DNA of 64,000 bases from Bacteroides sp. (GCA_023666835.1 JAMPBJ010000002.1:124001-188000), one strand, 5' to 3'. Positions 44,678-53,872 are shown, counted from the first letter of the stretch. The notes: generated from the sequence alone by a model not told the origin. Translations and numbers: made by a program.

Positions 44678-44754
44678 GACGTTCGTTATGGTTATGGTTG
44701 TTTCAATATGCAAATTTACGAATTTGTCGGTAATCATTAGTCTGAAAGTATCAT

Positions 44755-44799
44755 AAAAAAATGTACGTGTCGTAAAAATCACGACACGCACATTTTTTT
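44755..44799 (-). terminator. Terminator after rpoD
   Basis: A 19-base arm, AAAAAAATGTACGTGTCGT (44755-44773), pairs with ACGACACGCACATTTTTTT (44781-44799) with one mismatch and a 7-base loop, with A and T runs at the base. It separates rpoD from pta and would work in both directions. Confidence 0.85.
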
Positions 44800-44825
44800 G
44801 CTTTTTTCTGAAAACAGAGCTTGGC

Positions 44826-45686
44826 TTACTGACCCAGGTAAGGTTTGAGAAGCCGGCTTTTCTGCCCTTTGAGGCGACGGATTGCTTTTTCCTTGATCTG
44901 GCGCACACGTTCGCGGGTAAGGTCGAATTTTGCGCCGATCTCTTCAAGTGTCATTTCCTGACAGCCGATGCCGAAAAACATTTTCAGAATCTCGCGTTCG
45001 CGTTCATGAAGCTGACGCAAGGCGCGATCCACTTCTTTCGAAAGCGACTCCTGGGTGAGCGTAGAGTCGGCCATAGGGGAGTCGTCGTTGGTGAGCACGT
45101 CGAGCAGACTGTTGTCCTCGCCTTCCACAAAGGGGGCGTCGACCGATATGTGACGACCTGACACTTTCAGGGTGTCGGCAATTTTATCGACCGGCACGTC
45201 GAGCCGTTCGGCAAGTTCCTCGGCCGAAGGGCGGCGTTCGTGATCCTGCTCGAATTTCGACAAGGCTTTGCTGATCTTGTTGAGCGAGCCGACCTGGTTC
45301 AGCGGCAGACGCACGATGCGCGACTGCTCAGCCAAAGCCTGGAGTATGGATTGGCGGATCCACCACACAGCGTAGGAAATGAATTTGAAGCCTCGGGTTT
45401 CGTCAAATTTCTGTGCCGCTTTTATCAAGCCGAGATTGCCTTCGTTGATCAGGTCGGGCAAGCTGAGTCCCTGGTTCTGGTACTGCTTTGCCACTGATAC
45501 AACGAAGCGAAGATTGGCACGTGTGAGTTTGTCCAAAGCCCGCTGGTCGCCTTGGCGAATGCGCTGCGCCAATTCTACCTCTTCTTCAACGGAAATGAGC
45601 TCTTCACGGCCTATTTCCTGAAGGTATTTATCGAGCGAAGCACTTTCGCGGTTGGTAATGGATTTTGTTATTTTTAATTGTCTCAT
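44826..45686 (-). CDS. rpoD: Primary sigma factor RpoD/SigA
   Basis: A 286-residue housekeeping sigma-70 factor in the short Bacteroidetes form, with no long region 1.1. Region 1.2 starts [26 protein letters not shown], region 2 has [34 protein letters not shown] and [13 protein letters not shown] for core and -7 (-10-like) recognition, region 3 is central, and region 4.2 ends [27 protein letters not shown]. This is the factor expected to read the TTTG/TAnnTTTG promoters seen in the window. A -7-like TATCTTTG lies 25 bases upstream. Confidence 0.96.
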   Translation of the reverse strand: MRQLKITKSITNRESASLDKYLQEIGREELISVEEEVELAQRIRQGDQRALDKLTRANLRFVVSVAKQYQNQGLSLPDLINEGNLGLIKAAQKFDETRGFKFISYAVWWIRQSILQALAEQSRIVRLPLNQVGSLNKISKALSKFEQDHERRPSAEELAERLDVPVDKIADTLKVSGRHISVDAPFVEGEDNSLLDVLTNDDSPMADSTLTQESLSKEVDRALRQLHEREREILKMFFGIGCQEMTLEEIGAKFDLTRERVRQIKEKAIRRLKGQKSRLLKPYLGQ

Positions 45687-45711
45687 CTGTGTTTTTGTGA
45701 GATTAAGCGTG

Positions 45712-45719
45712 CAAAGATA
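45712..45719 (-). promoter_or_regulatory. Probable -7 box of rpoD
   Basis: On the minus strand TATCTTTG matches TAnnTTTG exactly, 25 bases upstream of the rpoD ATG. A TTTG at -33 spacing is absent. The 144 bases up to the ABC permease gene hold no other recognised feature. Confidence 0.4.
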
Positions 45720-45830
45720 CGAAAAAAATCGGATATATAATCACTTATGCCAACAATTTATGCGGCATAATTCCTCTGCAATCTACGTTTTTAACCTCTT
45801 TTCCCTTTTGTTGACACTTTCAGAGCCATA

Positions 45831-47129
45831 TTATTTGTATCGCGTCCACCTAATAAGCTCTTTCACTGTGGGCTTTTTGCCATACATAAATATGCCCACG
45901 CGGTAGATTTTGCCTGCCAACCACACCATGCCGAAGAATGAGGCATAGAGAATGACGAGCGACACGGCTATCTGCCAACCGGGTATGTCGTAGGGGATTC
46001 GGGCCATCATCACCATGGGTGATGTGAAAGGTATCATCGACATCCACACCGACAGCGACGACATCGGATCGCTTGCGGCGGTCATGCCGAACACTATGCC
46101 AAGTATGACGGGAAATATTACAAACGACTGCATCTGGCCGGCGTCCTGAATGTTGTCGACGGCAGAGCCGATGGCTGCATAGATTGCCGCATAGAGTACG
46201 AAGCCCCCTATAAGGAAGAGCAACAGTAGACCAAACAGACGCAGTATGTAGCCCACATTGCTTAAAACGCTCAGAGCCTGAAGTACGGCCACATCGCCTC
46301 CGATCGCCTGAGTGTTTCCGGCTTGCATTGCGGCCACTTCGGTCATTGTTTCTGCCGGAATAAGTGCAGGCAACAGGAAGGCCGACATCAAAGCCATCAG
46401 TCCGGCCCATATCAATATCTGTGTCACAGCCACAAGGCATATGCCGCATATTTTACCGAGCATGATCTGCATCGGTTTGACCGACGAAACAACGAGTTCG
46501 AGCACTCGGTTCGATTTCTCTTCTATGATACTCGTCATTACCATCTGGCCATAAAGAAGCAGACACATATATAATATAAAGGTCAGCAGCATGCCCAGTG
46601 CATAGCTAAGCATGGTCGACGATTCTGTGTCGTTGTCATATTGCTGGCTGCGCAGACCAACATCGCTTTTCACTGAGCTGATGATGGCGTCGAGATCGGC
46701 TATGTTGTATGATTCAAGTCGCTTTTGTTCGATGATTTTGTCCACCTGATCCTTGAGGTCGGTTTCGAGAAGCATCGACGATGGGCCGGCGGTGTAGAGT
46801 TGGAGCGGGGCGTTGCTTTCACCAATTTCTTCGGGAATGATCAGCACGGCATCGGCTTGGTCATCTTCGATCATTTTGTGCCAGTCGCCGGCCGAATCGG
46901 TCACGATCCTGTATGTGCCGTCGTCGGTAAGCTGTCCGGCTATGATGCCGCTGTGGTCAACCACTACAAGCCTTCTCGATTCAGGCTCTGAATATTCCAT
47001 TATCAGAGCCGGAACCACCATCAGTGCCAGCATGAAAATAGGCATGAGAAGGGTGGTGATGATAAAACTTTTCTTCTTTACGCGTTCGAGATATTCGCGT
47101 TGTATGATGATTGCTGTTTTTGAGTTCAT
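45831..47129 (-). CDS. ABC-2 type transporter permease (NatB-like)
   Basis: A 432-residue permease with an N-terminal span (about residues 20-42, SFIITTLLMPIFMLALMVVPAL), a large extracytoplasmic domain (about 45-180) and five or six C-terminal spans with the ABC-2 pattern, including SIIEEKSNRVLELVVSSVKPMQIMLGKI (about 210-240), which contacts the ATPase. This layout matches NatB and other sodium or antimicrobial exporters; the substrate is unknown. Its ATG overlaps the stop of the ATPase gene by 4 bases. Confidence 0.88.
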   Translation of the reverse strand: MNSKTAIIIQREYLERVKKKSFIITTLLMPIFMLALMVVPALIMEYSEPESRRLVVVDHSGIIAGQLTDDGTYRIVTDSAGDWHKMIEDDQADAVLIIPEEIGESNAPLQLYTAGPSSMLLETDLKDQVDKIIEQKRLESYNIADLDAIISSVKSDVGLRSQQYDNDTESSTMLSYALGMLLTFILYMCLLLYGQMVMTSIIEEKSNRVLELVVSSVKPMQIMLGKICGICLVAVTQILIWAGLMALMSAFLLPALIPAETMTEVAAMQAGNTQAIGGDVAVLQALSVLSNVGYILRLFGLLLLFLIGGFVLYAAIYAAIGSAVDNIQDAGQMQSFVIFPVILGIVFGMTAASDPMSSLSVWMSMIPFTSPMVMMARIPYDIPGWQIAVSLVILYASFFGMVWLAGKIYRVGIFMYGKKPTVKELIRWTRYK

Positions 47130-48076
47130 AGCTGATTGGCATTTCCGGTTGTGGTTTCCGACGATTTTACGGTCGATATAAATATGTCGTTCATTGAGGC
47201 TATCGCAGGGTTGAAGGCCACGATGTCAACGGCTTCGTTGGCTGCGGCCACCAGCTGCTTGGCTGTGGTGTCGTCGTTGAGTGCCAGGTTGATACGGTTG
47301 CGTCCGTTGGGCAGTTGGGTGAGGTCGTAGGCCTTGAGCATCGTTTCCACTTCTTTGACCAGGTCGTAGCCGCTTCCTTCAAATTCGATGCTGTATTTCC
47401 CTTTCGTGAATTCGCGGCGCAGCTCATCGACATTACCTGTTAGTATGTTTTGACCGTGGTTTATCAGTGTGATATTGTCGCATATTTCCTCCACCGACGA
47501 CATGTTGTGGGTCGAAAATATCACCGTGGCACCTTGGTTTTTCAGGTTCAGAATCTCATCGCGGAGCAAGTTGGCATTGATGGGATCGAAGCCGGAAAAG
47601 GGCTCGTCGAAAATCAGCAGTTTGGGCCGGTGGAGCACCGTCACGATAAACTGCACTTTCTGTGCCATACCTTTCGACAGTTCCTCCACTTTACGGTTCC
47701 ACCAGTCGCCGATCTCAAACCGGTCAAACCAATGCTTGAGTTCGGCTATGGCTTGCTGGCGCGACAAGCCTTTTAGTCGTGCGAAAAACAGAGCCTGCTC
47801 ACCCACTTTCATTTTCTTGTAGAGTCCGCGTTCTTCGGGCAGATAGCCTATGTGGGCCACGTCGTCCTGTGTCAGTTGCTTCCCGTCGAACATCACTCGG
47901 CCGCTGTCGGGCGCAGTGATGTGGTTTATGATTCGTATAAGTGTGGTTTTGCCTGCTCCGTTGGGTCCGAGCAGGCCGTAGACCTTGCCTGTGGGCACGT
48001 TGATCGACACGTGGTCAAGAGCCCTGTGACTGCCGAAACTTTTCGACACGTCTTCAATTTCAAGTATATTGCTCAT
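47126..48076 (-). CDS. ABC transporter ATP-binding protein (NatA-like)
   Basis: A 316-residue ATPase with Walker A GPNGAGKTT near residue 38, a Q-loop, the signature LSKGMAQKVQ, Walker B LLIFDEPFSG and the switch histidine in STHNMSS. The signature LSKGM rather than LSGGQ is common in this export clade. The C-terminal 90 residues are an extra accessory domain. It pairs with the permease at 45831 (4-base overlap), and follows the symporter gene by 2 bases, so the three form one unit. Confidence 0.93.
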   Translation of the reverse strand: MSNILEIEDVSKSFGSHRALDHVSINVPTGKVYGLLGPNGAGKTTLIRIINHITAPDSGRVMFDGKQLTQDDVAHIGYLPEERGLYKKMKVGEQALFFARLKGLSRQQAIAELKHWFDRFEIGDWWNRKVEELSKGMAQKVQFIVTVLHRPKLLIFDEPFSGFDPINANLLRDEILNLKNQGATVIFSTHNMSSVEEICDNITLINHGQNILTGNVDELRREFTKGKYSIEFEGSGYDLVKEVETMLKAYDLTQLPNGRNRINLALNDDTTAKQLVAAANEAVDIVAFNPAIASMNDIFISTVKSSETTTGNANQL

Positions 48077-48078
48077 GG

Positions 48079-49296
48079 TTATTTTTCTACATTTGACGCA
48101 CTATCGTGGCCAAAAGTCACATTGCTTTTCTTTTTTCCTTTCATTATTCGCTCCACGATCACTGCGAGAGCACCGTCGCCGGTCACGTTGCATGCTGTAC
48201 CGAAACTGTCCATGGCAATGTAAAGGGCTATCATCATGGCGTTTTGCTCATCGCTGAACCCTAAGATGCCCGACAGCAGTCCAAGTGATGCCATGATGGC
48301 TCCGCCTGGAATGCCGGGCGCGGCTATGATGGTCACCCCAAGCATGGCTATAAACTGGCTGAACATGCCGATGTCGTAGGGTATTCCCTCCATGATCATG
48401 ATGGCAAGGGCGCAAGCCACGATCTTGAGCGTGCTGCCCGACATGTGTATCGTGGCACACAAAGGCACAGTGAACCCTGCCACATCTTCGCTGACGCCCA
48501 TCTTTATGGTCTGGCGCAATGTCACAGGAATGGTGGCGGCCGACGATTGCGTGCCCAGCGCAGTGAAGTAGGCCGGCATCATGGTCCACAGCATTTTGAT
48601 CGGATTGCCGCCGCCCACCAACGCTGCCACGCAGTATTGAAGCAGCAGGAGCACTATGTGCATCACGAATATCACGGCTATGATCTTGACAAACGTGGTC
48701 AGTATCACGCCCACTTGTCCCTCTACGGTCATGCTCGAAAAAATACCGAATATGTAGATCGGTAGCAGTGGTATGATGGCCTTGTTGATGGTCAGTGCCA
48801 CGATGTCGCGAAGTTCACATAATCCCTTTTTCACGGCCGTGCCATTTATTACGGCCGCTCCGATGCCCAGCATGAATGACAATATCAATGCTGTCATCAC
48901 AGACATCAACGTTGGTATGGGCATTGTGAAATAGGGCTCTACGCTCAGTGTGCCATCGGTCACCACCTCATGAGCCGTCGATGGGGAGATCATCGACGGA
49001 AACAGCCACGCCCCTGTGAAGTATGATCCGAAACCGGCGAAAAGCGTGGCGATATAGGCAAGTACGGCGGTGACAACCAGCATCTTGCCGGCGCTTTTGC
49101 CCAGATCGGCAATGGCCGGGGCTACAAATCCCACAATGATCATCGGGATCATGAATCCGAGAAATTGTCCGAATATCTCGTTGAAGGTGGCAAAGATCCG
49201 TGCAAGCCACATTGGCTCTACGTATCCCACGCCAATACCGGCTGCAATGGCTATGACTATGCGCACCAGTAGTCCTGATTTCAATTTCTTTTTCAT
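48079..49296 (-). CDS. Dicarboxylate/amino acid:cation symporter (DAACS)
   Basis: A 405-residue inner-membrane symporter with about eight spans and two re-entrant loops. It has the family N-terminus (LVRIVIAIAAGIGVGY), the serine-rich GTQSSAATIPVTL loop near residue 275 and the CATIHMSGSTLKI segment corresponding to the NMDGT-like motif. Substrates of this family are glutamate, aspartate or C4-dicarboxylates with Na+ or H+. A -7 box (TAACTTTG, minus, 49305-49312) lies 8 bases from the ATG. It is co-oriented with the ABC exporter genes. Confidence 0.9.
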   Translation of the reverse strand: MKKKLKSGLLVRIVIAIAAGIGVGYVEPMWLARIFATFNEIFGQFLGFMIPMIIVGFVAPAIADLGKSAGKMLVVTAVLAYIATLFAGFGSYFTGAWLFPSMISPSTAHEVVTDGTLSVEPYFTMPIPTLMSVMTALILSFMLGIGAAVINGTAVKKGLCELRDIVALTINKAIIPLLPIYIFGIFSSMTVEGQVGVILTTFVKIIAVIFVMHIVLLLLQYCVAALVGGGNPIKMLWTMMPAYFTALGTQSSAATIPVTLRQTIKMGVSEDVAGFTVPLCATIHMSGSTLKIVACALAIMIMEGIPYDIGMFSQFIAMLGVTIIAAPGIPGGAIMASLGLLSGILGFSDEQNAMMIALYIAMDSFGTACNVTGDGALAVIVERIMKGKKKSNVTFGHDSASNVEK

Positions 49297-49412
49297 AACT
49301 CCTGCAAAGTTAATTGCTTTTTGTTATAATATATGACGACATCAACTTTTTTTGCCTCGTTTTGTAACTATTTACGATCCTAAAGCGTCTAATATATATA
49401 AACTCAAGTAAT

Positions 49413-50171
49413 ATGAAAAAATCTGTATCTAAGTTCTTTTCTGTTTTATCTTTAGCAGCCATGGCTTTGATGTCCGTCGGCTGTGTGCGCACCGGCGATT
49501 TTTCGGGCATTTCCGATGTTAGATCCACCGGCCCCGTCATCACACAACAACGCAATGTGACGGAAGTGACTGCTCTCGATGTGTCGCGCGGAGTCCGCGT
49601 TGAAGTTGTTCAAGCGGCCACGCCTCGACTCACCGTCGAAGCTCCCGACGATGTGATGGATCTGATCACCACCACCGTCAACGGATCGGAACTCAAAATC
49701 TCCTCCACGCGTAATCTCGGACAGGTGTCGCAGAAGGTCAAAGTGACAGTGGCTATGCCTGCCATAGTTGATTTCGAGATTTCGTCAGGGTCATCGGTAA
49801 CCATATCCGGTGCATATGATATAGACGGACTTAAGTCGGAGATCGATGTGTCGAGCGGGGCTGCGTTCAACTCCAATGGGTTCAATGTGGGTTTTCTCGA
49901 AGTTGATTGTTCAAGCGGAGCAGCGTGCAATATCTCAGGCATCACGGCATCGCAGGTCGAGGCTGATGCTGCAAGTGGAGCTGCCATCACCCTTGCCGGA
50001 CAGTCTGCAGTAGTCGATTTTGATGCCGCAAGTGGAGGCGTGTGCAACGCATCTTCTCTCAAAGCCGACAAAGGTAGCGCATCGGCATCTTCCGGCGGAG
50101 CTGTCTCCTCCAATATCGCCAGCCCATCAATCTCGCACTCGTCGGACGGCTCAGTCCAAAACCGGCAATAA
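49413..50171 (+). CDS. GIN-domain (DUF2807) lipoprotein
   Basis: A 252-residue surface or periplasmic lipoprotein: signal peptide MKKSVSKFFSVLSLAAMALMSVGC with a lipobox SVGC. The DUF2807 head GIN domain begins at about residue 45 (VTEVTALDVSRGVRVEVVQ) and continues as a right-handed beta-helix-like pattern with repeats such as VSSGAAFNSNGF, CSSGAACNISGI and AASGAAITLAGQ. The protein is unusually rich in S, A and G. Function is unknown; family members are common in Bacteroidetes envelopes. It is divergent from the symporter gene. Confidence 0.88.
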   Translation: MKKSVSKFFSVLSLAAMALMSVGCVRTGDFSGISDVRSTGPVITQQRNVTEVTALDVSRGVRVEVVQAATPRLTVEAPDDVMDLITTTVNGSELKISSTRNLGQVSQKVKVTVAMPAIVDFEISSGSSVTISGAYDIDGLKSEIDVSSGAAFNSNGFNVGFLEVDCSSGAACNISGITASQVEADAASGAAITLAGQSAVVDFDAASGGVCNASSLKADKGSASASSGGAVSSNIASPSISHSSDGSVQNRQ

Positions 50172-50204
50172 TCCATAAATCATAGCCGGAGCAAATTCCG
50201 GCGC

Positions 50205-50226
50205 GTGTCGGCGTCCCCGCCGACAC
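50205..50226. repeat. GC-rich palindrome, copy 1
   Basis: GTGTCGGCG and CGCCGACAC arms (9 perfect pairs) around the loop TCCC. The same arms recur at 50313-50334 and 53276-53301. Confidence 0.7.
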
Positions 50227-50309
50227 TCCTACAACTCGCTATCATCTTTGAAATTACATACTTAACTCGAGGGCGACCGCTAAAGGTGTCTTCAGTGCAG
50301 CAGCAAGTT
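50226..50309 (+). repeat. Diverged direct repeat, copy A
   Basis: Aligns by eye to 50575-50660 over the whole length: shared stretches are CTCCTACA, TGAAATTAC, GGGCGA and CGCT, AAGGT, TCTTCAG and GCAGCAAGT. The core can form a hairpin around TGAAGGTATCTTCA in copy B. No coding potential. Confidence 0.5.
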
Positions 50310-50312
50310 GGA

Positions 50313-50334
50313 GTGTCGGCGTCCCCGCCGACAC
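50313..50334. repeat. GC-rich palindrome, copy 2
   Basis: Same 22-base palindrome as at 50205, identical in arms and loop, placed directly after the diverged repeat copy A. Confidence 0.7.
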
Positions 50335-50574
50335 GTGTCCGCTAACGTCTTTATCGACGATCTACCTTAGCCTTGCGGGGGCTCAGTCCTCGCCGTCACG
50401 CGGCATCATATGTCCCAGCCTGCTGATGGCGTCCGCCAGGACGCCGATTTCCCGATTTCCCCGCACGCCGGAGCCCCTGCGGAGGCGTGGGGGATGATGC
50501 CAACGAACACCCTCGCCTCGCACTCACCCAAGCATCTCATACACTCATAGACAATACTATCCACTTGAGTGACG

Positions 50575-50660
50575 CTCCTACAGCTTGCATCCCGCTCTGA
50601 AATTACTTATATCATCCACGGGCGATCGCTGAAGGTATCTTCAGAGTTGCGGCAGCAAGT
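50575..50660 (+). repeat. Diverged direct repeat, copy B
   Basis: Partner of copy A at 50226-50309, about 70 percent alike by eye. It lies 265 bases downstream of copy A. Its TGAAG/CTTCA core could fold into a short hairpin. Confidence 0.5.
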
Positions 50661-50844
50661 AAATTTTTCAACGGTATCATGGTATTCTTCAAATAGTGGA
50701 TTATATACACCTTACTCATGTTATGAATAAGGACATGGAGCATACATTGATGTGTCTTTCCATGAGAAGAGCCGCGCACTTCGATTCGATTTGTAGGGAA
50801 TATTCCACGGTACATCCTCATTTTCAGTGATATATAATTAATAG

Positions 50845-50882
50845 CAATGGCGGCAGGATCCGTAAAGGTCCTGCCGCCATTG
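50845..50882. terminator. Bidirectional terminator after the calycin-repeat gene
   Basis: CAATGGCGGCAGGA (50845-50858) and TCCTGCCGCCATTG (50869-50882) form a 14-base perfect stem with a 10-base loop and TTTT following on the plus strand. It ends the leftward gene 50906-53074. Confidence 0.8.
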
Positions 50883-50905
50883 TTTTGGTTGTGGTGCTCG
50901 TCGGC

Positions 50906-53074
50906 TTATCTGACGAGGATCTTGGTCACTTCTGTGCCCTGACGGCGGATGTAGATGCCGGGGGCGAGATTGTCGCCGTTGAGTTTGATGCCGTTGAGGT
51001 TGTAGTATTCAACGGGGGCGTTGCTGTTGTCGATGGTGATCTCATCGATACCGGCTGTCTCGAGCGTGCCATTGAAGAGCACGTTGATCGGGAAGCCCAT
51101 CTCTTCGCCTTCGGGATCGTTTTCGGGATCCATCAGCCAGATCACGGAGATGCTCATCGAAGCTACGCCGCTGGCATCAACCGTACCGTCGACGGTCACT
51201 TTGGCCACGATGGGTTCGCCATTCATCTCAAGGTTGAGCGGGTTGATCGAACCGGTATAATGTTTGCTGCCGCCTTCACTGTTTACCGTAAGGCCGGGGA
51301 CTACGATGTCGCCGATATAGCCGTCGGCTTCGTCGGACAGTGCAAAGTCGGGGAGCACGAATGTACATTTCGTTGCGTCGTTTTCGTCGGCTATGATGTG
51401 CACTTCGCCTTCGCGCACGATGTCATTATCATTAAGACCGGCGTCCTTGGCGAGCACAGTGACGTTGCCTGAATAGATGTCACCGCCGTAGATGATCTTT
51501 CTCTTTCCGTTAAAGAGCACGTTGATCGGGAAGCCCGACTCTTCGCCTTCGGGATCGTTTTCGGGATCCATCAACCAGATCACGGCTATCTGCATATCGG
51601 CGACGCCGTTGGTGTCGATAGTGCCGTTAACGGTCACTTTGGCCACGATGTCATCGTCTCCCATTTTGAGTTTGAGCGGGTTGATAACGCCGTTGAGCGA
51701 ATAGGTGCCATCGGTGTATTTCTTGATGTTCACGTCGTCGACCATGATGTCGCCGATATAGCCGTCGGCTTCATCGCTCAAAGCGAAGTCGGGCAGAAGG
51801 AATGTGCATGTGCCGTTGCCTTTGCCGTTGTCGGAGATGGTCACATTGCCCGAGCGGATGATATCCTTGTCGTTAAGTCCGGCATCTTTGGCAAGTATTG
51901 TGATCTCGCCGGCATACACTCCGAAAGCTTTGTCGTCAAGCGCCACCTCTTCTTTGTCGGGAGTAACGGGCTTGTTGAATTGCAGGGTGTAGGTATGGGA
52001 TGTCTGACCATCGACGTCGGTGCCACCGACATTGCTGTTGGTCACGATGATAGTGGCCGTGGCATTGGCTTCGTCGAGGGTAAGTGTGGCTTTGCCCGAT
52101 CCGCTTGTGCCCATGCAAATGAAATCGAATGCATCAGCCGAGGGAAGTTCGGTGTCGATGGTGTAGCTGTATGTGTCGCTGTTGAATCCTTCCGGAGTCG
52201 CGCCGTTCACGGTCAGAGAGGCAAGACGAGAATAGTAAAGCACTTTCACGTTGTCCACATCAAGCTCATCGTCGCCCTGAAGGGTAGAGCGGTCAGCCAG
52301 ATAGTCGCCGGCCGAGAATATGATGTTGAACATTGTCGGGGTCGAAGCAGTTACGTAGTCGATATCGATTGTGGCTGTGGTCCAGGAAGAAACGGAAGTC
52401 GTGATCTTGTGGATCGTTTTCGATATCATTTCGAAGTCAGAGCTTTTCGTAACGTTTCCACCAAGATTCGATGTGGTCATTTCATTGATGATCGTGCGAT
52501 CGCGGTTATACATGATTGCCTCCTTGGTTGGATTGCTCGGACCGGAAAATTTATATACGTTTTCGGCAGGAACGTCGGCCTGCTGTGTTTCGCCTTTCCA
52601 TGAGTAGATGATCACTGTGGCAGGCTGTCCGCTGGATGTCGGACGTTTGTAGTCAAACATCAATGCGTCCGGTCGATAGCCAAACTGCAATCCACCCCAT
52701 GTGCCGCCGTCGGCCGTACCGTTGGCAACCGTACCCAGACCGCTTGCTTTGGCTGTTGACCAGGTGGTGCCGAGGGTGAAATACCCCGGTATGATTTGCG
52801 AAAGTATCTTCTTGTTTTTCACCTGCACAGCTTTCGAGCTGCCATTGCCTGTCACCTGCGAGGCCACAGTTTGGCATGCAGTGCTGTTTGAAGAAGTGAC
52901 ATTCGACACGCACCATCCGCTGGGTTGAGTTCCCTGATTCTTGTTCAGGTGAATACTGTTCCAGGGTACACAGTTGACCCATGTGTCTTCAAATCCATAG
53001 CTTGGCAGTTGCTGAGCGCTGGCGGAGAGTCCGGCTGCGGCTGCTATCAAAATTAAGGAGTAGAATTTTTTCAT
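50906..53074 (-). CDS. Secreted protein with PCMD-like, two calycin-like and sorting domains
   Basis: A 722-residue exported protein: signal peptide MKKFYSLILIAAAAGLSASA; an N-terminal region of about 270 residues resembling the putative carbohydrate metabolism domain (PCMD); a strand-rich Ig/cadherin-like segment (about 280-375); two tandem calycin-like domains (about 378-527 and 528-672) that share KDAGLND, PDFALSDEADGYIGDI and GFPINVLFNG; and a C-terminal tail YYNLNGIKLNGDNLAPGIYI ending KILVR, typical of Bacteroidetes outer-surface sorting tails. The two domains are also close at DNA level (offset 438 bases), suggesting recent duplication. Ligand is unknown. A possible -7 box lies at 53149-53156. 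Confidence 0.8.
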   Translation of the reverse strand: MKKFYSLILIAAAAGLSASAQQLPSYGFEDTWVNCVPWNSIHLNKNQGTQPSGWCVSNVTSSNSTACQTVASQVTGNGSSKAVQVKNKKILSQIIPGYFTLGTTWSTAKASGLGTVANGTADGGTWGGLQFGYRPDALMFDYKRPTSSGQPATVIIYSWKGETQQADVPAENVYKFSGPSNPTKEAIMYNRDRTIINEMTTSNLGGNVTKSSDFEMISKTIHKITTSVSSWTTATIDIDYVTASTPTMFNIIFSAGDYLADRSTLQGDDELDVDNVKVLYYSRLASLTVNGATPEGFNSDTYSYTIDTELPSADAFDFICMGTSGSGKATLTLDEANATATIIVTNSNVGGTDVDGQTSHTYTLQFNKPVTPDKEEVALDDKAFGVYAGEITILAKDAGLNDKDIIRSGNVTISDNGKGNGTCTFLLPDFALSDEADGYIGDIMVDDVNIKKYTDGTYSLNGVINPLKLKMGDDDIVAKVTVNGTIDTNGVADMQIAVIWLMDPENDPEGEESGFPINVLFNGKRKIIYGGDIYSGNVTVLAKDAGLNDNDIVREGEVHIIADENDATKCTFVLPDFALSDEADGYIGDIVVPGLTVNSEGGSKHYTGSINPLNLEMNGEPIVAKVTVDGTVDASGVASMSISVIWLMDPENDPEGEEMGFPINVLFNGTLETAGIDEITIDNSNAPVEYYNLNGIKLNGDNLAPGIYIRRQGTEVTKILVR

Positions 53075-53396
53075 ATATGATATGATTGGTTGATTATTAT
53101 CAGTTTAAGTCTAAGCACACGATTCAATGCGCTCTTCGGATTATTCGGCAAAGTTACTAATTAATTGTGACATTTGGACATATTTTATGCCCTGTCATCA
53201 AATTTTAACAGTTTAAAGATTCTACGCACGTCCCCGGCTAAGATATGTAAGTCGTGGATGGGAGCGTTTACGGATGCGTGTCGGCGTTCTCGCCGACACG
53301 CGGCGGGCCTCGGCTTCCGAATGGCTAAGATTTAGAGCCTGTTCCATAATATTTGTTAACGATGGGGCGGCCAGTCATACTACGTATAGGGCTATG
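53075..53396. other. Gene-free interval before merR
   Basis: This 322-base gap holds a minus-strand TAACTTTG -7 box (53149-53156) for the surface-protein gene, with no clear -33 box, and one copy of the GTGTCGGCG palindrome (53276-53301). I see no gene, tRNA or terminator in the remainder. Confidence 0.5.
53276..53301. repeat. GC-rich palindrome, copy 3
   Basis: GCGTGTCGGCG (53276-53286) and CGCCGACACGC (53291-53301) pair perfectly over 11 bases with loop TTCT. It shares its 9-base arms with copies 1 and 2 but has a different loop. Confidence 0.7.
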
Positions 53397-53732
53397 CTAT
53401 CGCAGCGAGTGCAGCGCGTCGAGCATGTCGTGGACGCGTTTACGCATGTCCTTTAGACGCGCTATAGTGCGGTGGCGTTGCTCCACGCCTTTGGGATTCA
53501 GGCGTATCTGCTCTTGGGCCGCCTCAAGCTTCAGACCGCGCTCTTTCACCAGATAGTGGATCATGTCGATCTTGTCAATGTCGGCTGCGGTGTAGAAGCG
53601 GGTGCCGTGTTCGTTGCGCTTGGGTTTGATGATGGTGAAGTTTTTTTCCCAAAAGCGCAGGGTGGATGCGGGGATGTTGAGCAGCTGGGCTACTTCCGAT
53701 ATCTTGTAGTATTTCTTTTCTAATGTGTCCAT
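53397..53732 (-). CDS. MerR-family transcriptional regulator
   Basis: A 111-residue DNA-binding protein. The start at 53732 ([23 protein letters not shown]) gives the typical MerR winged helix-turn-helix: [22 protein letters not shown] near residues 10-31 and the wing [17 protein letters not shown], then a helical dimerisation region. A longer frame to 53804 adds 24 residues that overlap the alaS promoter and is unlikely. No ligand-binding cysteine cluster is present, so it is not a classic metal sensor. It is divergent from alaS; the ATGs are 141 bases apart. Confidence 0.9.
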   Translation of the reverse strand: MDTLEKKYYKISEVAQLLNIPASTLRFWEKNFTIIKPKRNEHGTRFYTAADIDKIDMIHYLVKERGLKLEAAQEQIRLNPKGVEQRHRTIARLKDMRKRVHDMLDALHSLR

Positions 53733-53793
53733 GTGACGCTTTGCCTTGCTTTGACTACTGCGGTTTTTTTGACGATATGGAATATTGGTGTTG

Positions 53794-53821
53794 CAAAAAT
53801 ACAAAAATGGCCGTAAATTTG
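53794..53821. promoter_or_regulatory. Divergent -7 boxes for merR and alaS
   Basis: TAAATTTG on the plus strand (53814-53821) lies 51 bases upstream of the alaS ATG, and TATTTTTG on the minus strand (53794-53801) lies 61 bases upstream of the merR ATG. Both match TAnnTTTG, so the two promoters share a short region and may interfere or be regulated together. Confidence 0.5.
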
Positions 53822-53872
53822 CACATTAATTATATAGAAACAGATTTCAAACTTAAAGATACATTTCAAGCA

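Larger units (their letters stand above)
50172..50844. other. Gene-free repeat-rich interval
   Basis: No convincing gene is present in this 673-base interval. It holds two copies of a GTGTCGGCG/CGCCGACAC palindrome, a pair of diverged repeats of about 85 bases, and a GC-rich block at about 50380-50510 that looks unlike the neighbouring AT-rich intergenic DNA. A 69-codon open frame on the minus strand overlaps one repeat copy and is not believed. Confidence 0.6.

Noticed and set aside
44678-44947. N-terminal extension of pta by 90 codons
   Set aside because: The extension covers the rpoD terminator and the 3' end of rpoD and matches no family; the normal Pta start is at 44677.
50612-50821. 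A 69-codon open frame on the minus strand
   Set aside because: It overlaps the diverged repeat copy B, has no recognised family pattern and no promoter or terminator of its own; it is probably chance.
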